Positions 58,130 to 64,000 of a DNA stretch of 64,000 nt are shown here, one piece after another (position 1 is the first letter of the stretch; every line of letters begins with the position of its first letter). Below the pieces are notes generated by a model. The model was given only the letters and a program-made list of their open reading frames with translations, made no database searches and was not told where the DNA came from. The DNA lies in the NCBI GenBank assembly GCA_947488755.1, contig CANLAD010000001.1, positions 820,247-884,246 on the forward strand, in the 5' to 3' direction. The position numbers were made by a program, and so were the translations under genes. This stretch comes from an uncultured Erythrobacter sp. (GTDB lineage: Bacteria; Pseudomonadota; Alphaproteobacteria; Sphingomonadales; Sphingomonadaceae).

Positions 58130-58959
58130 GCCGCGAGCGGTTCCCCTGATTCGTCCGACGTCGCGAGCAGATCGTAAGGGTCGATTCCCTCGGCGCTCCA
58201 TACCCGATGGCATTCGCGATAGAGCGTGGGTTCGGGGATATTCATTACGTCGCGCACCACGTCGAGCGGTTGTTTGAGCAACTCGCGGATCGGTTGCTCG
58301 ATCAACTTCGGCGCACCGCGACCCGTACGCTTGGCCTGCCGCACCGCACCGATCACCGGCGCCTTGCTGCCCCACGTCATCTTGCGGATATTCGCCGCAC
58401 CTGCATAACCGATCAGCAAATGCCCCTGCGTTGGCGACTGGCCGTGCGTGAACAGCAGCACGCACTGCTCGCCAAGCGCATCACGGCCATAGCCGGTGAG
58501 CACGTGGAACAGATCATGCGTGTCGCGCGAACGCTCAGCAAACCATTGAACGAGATCAGGATATTTCGGCCGCCCGAGCCGCTCCGCCTCGGCCACCAGC
58601 CCGGCGGCGGTCAGCCCTTCGCTTTCCATGAAATCGCAATAGGCGTGCGCGAGACTGCCCTTGGGCGTTTGCCGCAGAGCCGCATGGTCGTCGAGAATTT
58701 CAGGCAGCTTCGGCTCGGTCCGGCGAAGGTATTCGCCGCGCTCGGACAGGGTGAGCGCCTTCACCCGAGGCATGAATGTGCGTGAGGGCAGCGATTCGTA
58801 GATCTTGAAGACGAGGCTGGTGTCTTCCTTGTCCTTCATCAGCAGGCGAAAGTTCTTCACCGCGCGTCGCAACGAATAACGCGGCGCCGGCCGGTCCGGG
58901 TGTCGCAGGACGGTGCCATCGGCGGCAAATGTGTCGGAATATGGCATTGCGGTGGTCAT
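58126..58959 (-). CDS. COQ4 family protein, copy 2
   Basis: A 277-residue paralogue of the nearby COQ4 protein, with the same 17-residue metal-site block [17 protein letters not shown] (His148, Asp149, His152, Glu164) but a different N-terminus and C-terminal half. Conserved surroundings include KDKEDTS, DDHAALRQTPKGSLA and [20 protein letters not shown] use ATG 58959; a TTG eight codons upstream is possible. The divergence outside the core suggests two distinct substrates or complexes, not a recent duplicate. Confidence 0.85.
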   Translation of the reverse strand: MTTAMPYSDTFAADGTVLRHPDRPAPRYSLRRAVKNFRLLMKDKEDTSLVFKIYESLPSRTFMPRVKALTLSERGEYLRRTEPKLPEILDDHAALRQTPKGSLAHAYCDFMESEGLTAAGLVAEAERLGRPKYPDLVQWFAERSRDTHDLFHVLTGYGRDALGEQCVLLFTHGQSPTQGHLLIGYAGAANIRKMTWGSKAPVIGAVRQAKRTGRGAPKLIEQPIRELLKQPLDVVRDVMNIPEPTLYRECHRVWSAEGIDPYDLLATSDESGEPLAA

Positions 58960-59018
58960 GGTCGGCTCGCTTGCGTGGCTCAATCGCGCGGATAACTTCG
59001 CGATGTTACTCTTTCGCT

Positions 59019-59036
59019 ACTTACACAAGTGTTAAT
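59019..59036. promoter_or_regulatory. Imperfect palindrome upstream of coq4 copy 2
   Basis: ACTTACAC-AA-GTGTTAAT is an 18-bp inverted repeat with two mismatched pairs, 60 bases before the coq4 start and within the gap to serB. Its ACTTACA half matches the element before coq4 copy 1, consistent with shared control by one unidentified regulator. Confidence 0.5.
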
Positions 59037-59080
59037 AGCACGATCCGTTCCGCCGTTCCAGGTCGGCGCGCCTGGTCGCC

Positions 59081-59980
59081 TCAGCGCTGGGTCCAGTCGC
59101 GGCGCGTTACCCCGAACAGGGAGAGGATCGCGGTTAGATCGCCGACGTCGATCCGGCCGTTCGCGGCATTTCGTGCCGCGGGCTTGGCGCGATAGGCAAA
59201 GCCGTAATCCGCCGCTTCGATCATGGGGATGTCATTTGCGCCATCGCCCGCTGCACAGATGCGCGCCGCGTCGCCAAGCCGCTCCGCCTCGGTGCGCAAG
59301 GTCGCGAGCTTGGTGTCGCCATCACAGATCTCGCCGATCAGTCCACCGGTAAGCTTGCCATCCACGACTTCGAGCCGATTTCCGACCACATGATCGAACC
59401 CGAGCATGTCGCCGACCACATCGGCAAAGTGATGAAATCCTCCGGTGACCAGCACCGTGCGGCATCCATGCGCCTTGAGCGTCGCTACCAGCACTGCCGC
59501 GCCCGGTGTTGCGGAGATCCGTTCTTCCAGACAGCGTTCTATCGCGCTCTCCTCGAGACCTTCGAGCAGCGCCACGCGCTCTCGCAAGGCCGCTTCGAAA
59601 TCTAATTCGCCGCGCATCGCTCGTTCGGTTATGGCCGCGATCTGCGGTTTCAGTCCGGCGTAATCGGCCAGTTCGTCGATGCATTCCTGACCGATCATGG
59701 TGGAGTCCATGTCGGAGACGAAGAGATGCGGAACGACGATGTCGCCCTCGCTTACCAGGACATCGGCGGGCGCGAAGAAGCGGTCGATCACGTCGAGCGT
59801 CACATGCGAGCGACCTTCTGCGAACCGCATCTCGATCACAGGCGCGCCGACATCTATTATCGTTGCCGAAGCAAGCGGCGTCTCAAGCGCCTTGAATGCC
59901 TCGCTCGCCGCGTCGAGCCGCTTTTCCAGATCGACCGTTTTTTCTCCGGAATGGTCTGCTATCAGGCGCGCGATGAGCAC
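59081..59980 (-). CDS. serB: Phosphoserine phosphatase
   Basis: SerB removes phosphate from phosphoserine, the last step of serine synthesis. The 299 residues consist of an ACT-like N-terminal region and a HAD domain with the nucleophile motif FVSDMDSTMIGQECIDELA, TGGFHHFADVVGDMLG and the metal motif AAGDGANDIPMIEAADYG. GTG 59980 is favoured, with GGAG 8 bases upstream; TTG 59983 is adjacent. Its 5' end overlaps the divergent miaA by 8 bases. Confidence 0.95.
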   Translation of the reverse strand: MLIARLIADHSGEKTVDLEKRLDAASEAFKALETPLASATIIDVGAPVIEMRFAEGRSHVTLDVIDRFFAPADVLVSEGDIVVPHLFVSDMDSTMIGQECIDELADYAGLKPQIAAITERAMRGELDFEAALRERVALLEGLEESAIERCLEERISATPGAAVLVATLKAHGCRTVLVTGGFHHFADVVGDMLGFDHVVGNRLEVVDGKLTGGLIGEICDGDTKLATLRTEAERLGDAARICAAGDGANDIPMIEAADYGFAYRAKPAARNAANGRIDVGDLTAILSLFGVTRRDWTQR

Positions 59981-60944
59981 CAAGAAATCTCCTCAAGGCG
60001 CCGCCGATGTGCGGCCTGTCGCGCTCATTGCAGGGCCGACGGCAAGCGGCAAGACCGCACTCGCCGTCGCGCTGGGTCAGGCGCTCGAAAAGCAGAAGCG
60101 CCGCGCGGTCATCATTAATGCCGACAGCGCTCAGGTCTACGCCGATCTGAAAGTGCTCTCTGCGCGGCCTGACGACAGCGAAACGGGCGGGATCGAACAC
60201 CGGCTGTTTGGCGAATGGGACGCGGACGATCCCTGTTCCGCAGCTGACTGGGCCGCGCGTGCGAAGGATGAGATCGCAAAGTGCCACGAGGATGGCGCGG
60301 TTCCAATCCTGGTCGGTGGGACGGGCCTTTATCTCAAGGTGTTGATCGAAGGGATCGCGCCGATCCCCGACATCGAACCCGAAGTGCGCGAAGTCGTGCG
60401 CGCGATGGAAACGCCGCGGGCCTATGCCGCTCTGCAGATCGAGGATCCGCACCGCGCGGCCATGTTGGAGCCGGGCGACAGTCAGCGGATCGCGCGGGCG
60501 CTTGAGGTGAAACGCTCGACCGGGGTGACGCTTGGTGATTGGCAATTGGCAAAGACCGGTGGCCTGGGCGAAGAGGTTACGCTGCATCCGCTGGTGCTGA
60601 TGCCGGATCGCAACGTCCTGTATCGCTATTGCGAAGAACGCTTTGCAGCGATGATGAAACAGGGCGCCGTCGCCGAAGTTGAGGCGCTGATCGAGCGCGA
60701 ATTGTCCCCCGCCTTGCCCATAATGCGCGCGATCGGCGTCGCCGAAATCGCGGCGCACCTTCGCGGTGAGTTAACACTCGAAGAGACGATTGCCGCAGGC
60801 ACCCAGGCCACGCGTCGTTATGCCAAGCGCCAGTTCACCTGGCTGCGCAATCAGGCGCCTGAGGATTGGCCCCGCGTTGAATTTGGCTCAGGCAGCGAAA
60901 ATATCGACTTTCTTGGCTATTTTGCATCTTTATTGCGCAAATAG
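59973..60944 (+). CDS. miaA: tRNA dimethylallyltransferase
   Basis: MiaA prenylates A37 of tRNAs reading UNN codons. The 323 residues start MSTKKSPQGAADVRPVALIA, with Walker A AGPTASGKTALAVAL, the DSAQVYADLKVLSARP segment, VGGTGLYLKVLIEGIAP, and the late PIMRAIGVAEIAAHL and ATRRYAKRQFTWLRN regions. The start ATG 59973 lies inside the serB coding start on the other strand, so their promoters must lie within each other's genes. Confidence 0.95.
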   Translation: MSTKKSPQGAADVRPVALIAGPTASGKTALAVALGQALEKQKRRAVIINADSAQVYADLKVLSARPDDSETGGIEHRLFGEWDADDPCSAADWAARAKDEIAKCHEDGAVPILVGGTGLYLKVLIEGIAPIPDIEPEVREVVRAMETPRAYAALQIEDPHRAAMLEPGDSQRIARALEVKRSTGVTLGDWQLAKTGGLGEEVTLHPLVLMPDRNVLYRYCEERFAAMMKQGAVAEVEALIERELSPALPIMRAIGVAEIAAHLRGELTLEETIAAGTQATRRYAKRQFTWLRNQAPEDWPRVEFGSGSENIDFLGYFASLLRK

Positions 60945-60986
60945 CGGTTGACGCATAATTTAATATGCGTATTGGACGCAGTGGAA

Positions 60987-61067
60987 GTGCGTGTTACCAC
61001 GTTGCCAACTGATCGAAGAGGATCGCAGATTTTGCTTACTGTAATTATCGTAGAGGAAACCGGCTGA
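60987..61067 (+). CDS. Branched-chain amino-acid leader peptide (ilvB attenuation)
   Basis: A short frame before ilvB ends at TGA 61065-61067 and contains eight consecutive codons for Ile-Leu-Leu-Thr-Val-Ile-Ile-Val (61029-61052). Seven of these are branched-chain residues, followed by EETG and stop. Possible starts in frame are GTG 60987, TTG 61002 and TTG 61032; AAGAGGA at 61016-61022 suits the last. Such a control-codon run just upstream of a terminator and of ilvB is the classic design of ilv attenuation: ribosome stalling for lack of charged Ile/Val/Leu tRNA allows readthrough. Confidence 0.72.
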   Translation: MRVTTLPTDRRGSQILLTVIIVEETG

Positions 61068-61096
61068 TCTGAGCGTCTCATAGACAACGCCCAGAC

Positions 61097-61130
61097 CGGC
61101 CCGACGCGTTTCATCGCCTCGGGCCGTTTT
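61097..61130 (+). terminator. Attenuator terminator upstream of ilvB
   Basis: CGGCCCGA (61097-61104) pairs with TCGGGCCG (61119-61126) around a 14-base loop and is followed directly by TTTT. It lies 30 bases after the leader-peptide stop and 18 bases before the ilvB ATG, so it would end transcription before the operon unless an alternative fold forms. The ribosome site GAAGGAGG for ilvB comes after it. Confidence 0.72.
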
Positions 61131-61147
61131 CACGTGAAGGAGGTTAA

Positions 61148-62905
61148 ATGGTGACGCAGCGTTCGGGCGCCGCCCTGCTGGTCGAAGCCCTGATCGAACA
61201 GGGGGTCGAATTCGTCTTCGGCTATCCCGGCGGTGCGGTTCTGCCGATATACGACGAGCTGTTCGGCGATGAACGCATTCGCCATATTCTCGTGCGGCAT
61301 GAAGCGGGTGCAGCCCATGCAGCCGAAGGCTATGCCCGCGCGACCGGCAAGCCTGGCGTGGTTCTCGTGACCAGCGGCCCGGGTGCGACCAATGCGGTCA
61401 CGGGGATTGCCGATGCGTGGATGGACTCGATCCCGCTCGTCGTCATCACCGGACAGGTGCCCACTGGCCTTATCGGTACGGACGCGTTTCAGGAAGCGGA
61501 CACGGTCGGCATCACGCGCCACTGTACGAAGCATAATTATCTGATCAAGGATCCCACCGACCTCGAAGCGACTATCGCCGAGGCATTTCGCATCGCCACC
61601 ACGGGGCGTCCCGGCCCGGTCGTGATCGACATTCCAAAGGATGTGCAGATCGCGGTGCCGTCCGAAAGCCGCGCCGCCATCGCGCCCGGCTCGCACCGCT
61701 ACGCGCCGCAGACCGTCGCGCCCGCCGATCAGATCGCCGAAGCGGTCGAGATGATCGCGAAGGCCGAACGCCCGATCTTCTACACCGGCGGCGGCGTCAT
61801 CAATTCCGGTCCCGAAGCGAGCGCGATGTTGCGTCGCCTGCAAGACCTGACGGGCGCCCCCGTCACCTCGACGCTGATGGGCCTCGGCGCGTTTCCAAGC
61901 ACCCATCCCGATTGGCTCGGCATGCTCGGGATGCACGGCACGCTCGAAGCCAACATGGCGATGAACAAGTCCGATGTAATGGTCTGCATCGGCGCGCGCT
62001 TCGATGATCGGGTTACCGGGCGGTTAGACGCGTTCTCTCCCGAATCGACCAAGATCCACATCGATATCGACCGCAGCTCGATCAACAAGAATGTCGGCGT
62101 CGATCTCGGCATTGTCGGCGACTGCGCGACCGTTCTCGAACAATTGATCGAGGCTTGGGGAGAGCGCCGCGGGCAGGATCTGGGCGAATGGAAGGCACGG
62201 ATCGCCGGATGGCGCGCGCGCGAATGCCTGGCCTATCCCGACTCTTCAAAGAAGGAGCCGAACGCGATCATGCCTCAGAAGGCAGTCGAGCGGCTGCATG
62301 CCCTCACCCATCACCTTGCGCCGATCATCTCGACCGAAGTCGGCCAGCACCAGATGTGGGCGGCGCAATATTACGGCTTCGACGATCCGAACAAATGGCT
62401 AACCAGCGGCGGCCTTGGCACGATGGGCTATGGCCTGCCCGCCGCGATCGGTGCGCAGCTCGGCCATCCGGAGGCGCTGGTGATCGACATTGCGGGCGAG
62501 GCGAGCATCCAGATGAACATTCAGGAACTGGGCACCGCCGCGCAATACCGCCTGCCGGTCAAGGTCTTCATCCTCAACAATGAATATATGGGCATGGTCC
62601 GCCAGTGGCAGGAACTGACCTATGAAAGTCGCTACTCGAACAGCTATTCCGACAGCCTGCCCGATTTCGTCGCGTTGGCCGAGGCCTATGGCTGGAAAGG
62701 CATCCGGATCGAGGACGAAGGCGATCTCGATGCCGGGATCGAGGCGATGATGGCGCATGACGGCCCGGTCATGGTCGATTGCCATGTCACGAAATATGCC
62801 AATTGCCTGCCGATGATCCCGAGCGGCGCGGCGCATACGGACATGCTGCTGTATGGCGATGCGGTCGACGGCACGATGGACGATGCGGCGAAGGCCTTGG
62901 TGTGA
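61148..62905 (+). CDS. ilvB: Acetolactate synthase large (catalytic) subunit
   Basis: The biosynthetic acetohydroxy-acid synthase makes acetolactate and acetohydroxybutyrate for Val, Leu and Ile. The 585-residue ThDP enzyme contains the catalytic-Glu region [37 protein letters not shown], the flavin-binding centre and the ThDP-metal motif, here written [15 protein letters not shown] (GEA in place of the GDG seen in E. coli). The strong site GAAGGAGG precedes ATG. Its end overlaps ilvN as GTGA. Confidence 0.98.
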   Translation: MVTQRSGAALLVEALIEQGVEFVFGYPGGAVLPIYDELFGDERIRHILVRHEAGAAHAAEGYARATGKPGVVLVTSGPGATNAVTGIADAWMDSIPLVVITGQVPTGLIGTDAFQEADTVGITRHCTKHNYLIKDPTDLEATIAEAFRIATTGRPGPVVIDIPKDVQIAVPSESRAAIAPGSHRYAPQTVAPADQIAEAVEMIAKAERPIFYTGGGVINSGPEASAMLRRLQDLTGAPVTSTLMGLGAFPSTHPDWLGMLGMHGTLEANMAMNKSDVMVCIGARFDDRVTGRLDAFSPESTKIHIDIDRSSINKNVGVDLGIVGDCATVLEQLIEAWGERRGQDLGEWKARIAGWRARECLAYPDSSKKEPNAIMPQKAVERLHALTHHLAPIISTEVGQHQMWAAQYYGFDDPNKWLTSGGLGTMGYGLPAAIGAQLGHPEALVIDIAGEASIQMNIQELGTAAQYRLPVKVFILNNEYMGMVRQWQELTYESRYSNSYSDSLPDFVALAEAYGWKGIRIEDEGDLDAGIEAMMAHDGPVMVDCHVTKYANCLPMIPSGAAHTDMLLYGDAVDGTMDDAAKALV

Positions 62906-63417
62906 AAATCGAAAGTGCGCAGACTGAGCGCCACGTCCTCGCCGTCACGGTCGACAATGAGCCGGGCATCCTCGCCAAGATCACGGGCCTGTTCACTGCG
63001 CGCGGCTACAATATCGACTCGCTTACTGTCGCAGACATCTCGGATGATCATGCGATCAGCCGCATCACCGTCGTCACAAACGGTCCGCCACAAGTGATCG
63101 ACCAGATCGAGGCGCAGCTTGAGCGGTTGGTGCCGGTGCACAAGGTCGTCGATCTCACCGCTGCGGGTCCGCATGTCGAGCGTGAACTCGCTCTCATCAA
63201 AGTCGCCGGCAAGGGCGAGGCGCGAGTAGAGGCGCTGCGTATCGCCGAGCTGTTCCGCGCCAAGGTCGTCGATACGACCACGTCCAGCTTCGTGTTCGAA
63301 CTCACCGGTACGCCCGACAAGATCGACAGCTTCATCGTGCTGATGCGCGAGTTGGGTCTGGTCAGCGTCGGTCGCTCGGGCGTGGTCGGAATGATGCGCG
63401 GATCGGGGACGACTTAG
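62902..63417 (+). CDS. ilvN: Acetolactate synthase small (regulatory) subunit
   Basis: The 171-residue regulatory subunit carries the ACT domain ([39 protein letters not shown]) that senses valine, and the C-terminal domain that activates IlvB ([39 protein letters not shown]). Translation starts at GTG 62902, overlapping the ilvB TGA by 4 bases; the longer open frame upstream is not homologous. Confidence 0.97.
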   Translation: MKIESAQTERHVLAVTVDNEPGILAKITGLFTARGYNIDSLTVADISDDHAISRITVVTNGPPQVIDQIEAQLERLVPVHKVVDLTAAGPHVERELALIKVAGKGEARVEALRIAELFRAKVVDTTTSSFVFELTGTPDKIDSFIVLMRELGLVSVGRSGVVGMMRGSGTT

Positions 63418-63433
63418 AAATATAATCGTCACG

Positions 63434-64000
<567 letters not shown>

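Overview
The window is chromosomal DNA of a GC-rich alphaproteobacterium. The most likely group is Sphingomonadales, probably the Erythrobacteraceae. This rests on a 674-residue RpoD with an acidic insert, the order mutL, mreBCD, mrdA, rodA, a RibB fused to a degenerate RibA-like domain, COQ4-family proteins, a DUF4170 protein, and a TonB receptor beside a P450 and SDR genes. The assignment is an inference from gene content; no database search was run. Both ends cut genes: the 3' end of ychF on the left and the 5' part of ilvC on the right.

Layout. 1-1270: ychF end and a DUF1206 membrane protein. 1275-9672: an accessory catabolic-looking locus. A TetR gene heads a minus-strand run (TetR, cytochrome P450, SDR, histidine phosphatase, TonB receptor). 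It lies divergent to a plus-strand trio (SDR, APH-like phosphotransferase, helical protein). 9744-18085: lipoprotein and mutL, then the rod-shape operon mreB-mreC-mreD-mrdA-rodA. 18093-19259: a LuxR solo and tRNA-Lys. 19420-21982: riboflavin genes ribBX-ribH and a winged-helix protein. 21993-26526: enolase, a cluster of small membrane-anchored proteins like the E. coli yqjD/yqjE group, DUF4170 and GNAT proteins. 26562-33327: greA and an unusual carbamoyl-phosphate synthetase operon in which three small exported proteins sit between carA and carB. 33480-38748: yqeY, a lipoprotein, dnaG, rpoD. 38796-40545: two uncharacterised minus-strand genes, one with a DUF1521 self-cleavage domain. 40714-44557: rpiB-glyA-nrdR-trmJ and rpsD. 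44614-53484: a long minus-strand stretch (chorismate mutase, an S9 peptidase remnant, tgt, outer-membrane protein, ABC exporter, queA, cyclophilin, coaD, lipoprotein, ispA, xseB). 53603-56560: a membrane protein and purL. 56557-58959: two COQ4 paralogues flanking a nitroreductase, with similar palindromes upstream. 59081-60944: serB and miaA, whose 5' ends overlap. 60987-64000: ilvB-ilvN-ilvC, preceded by a leader peptide and an attenuator.

Most of the window is housekeeping: murein elongation, replication and transcription initiation, one-carbon, purine, pyrimidine, riboflavin and branched-chain amino-acid synthesis, and tRNA modification. Genes are tightly packed, with many 1-4 base stop/start overlaps that indicate translational coupling and helped choose starts. 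No CRISPR array, IS element, integrase or prophage was seen. The least ordinary items are the ilv leader/attenuator, the DUF1521 protein with paired Cys-x3-Cys motifs, the carA-carB insertion, the duplicated coq4 locus, the HTH-RibBX fusion, the LuxR solo with an intact signal pocket, and the TetR-controlled P450/TonB locus.
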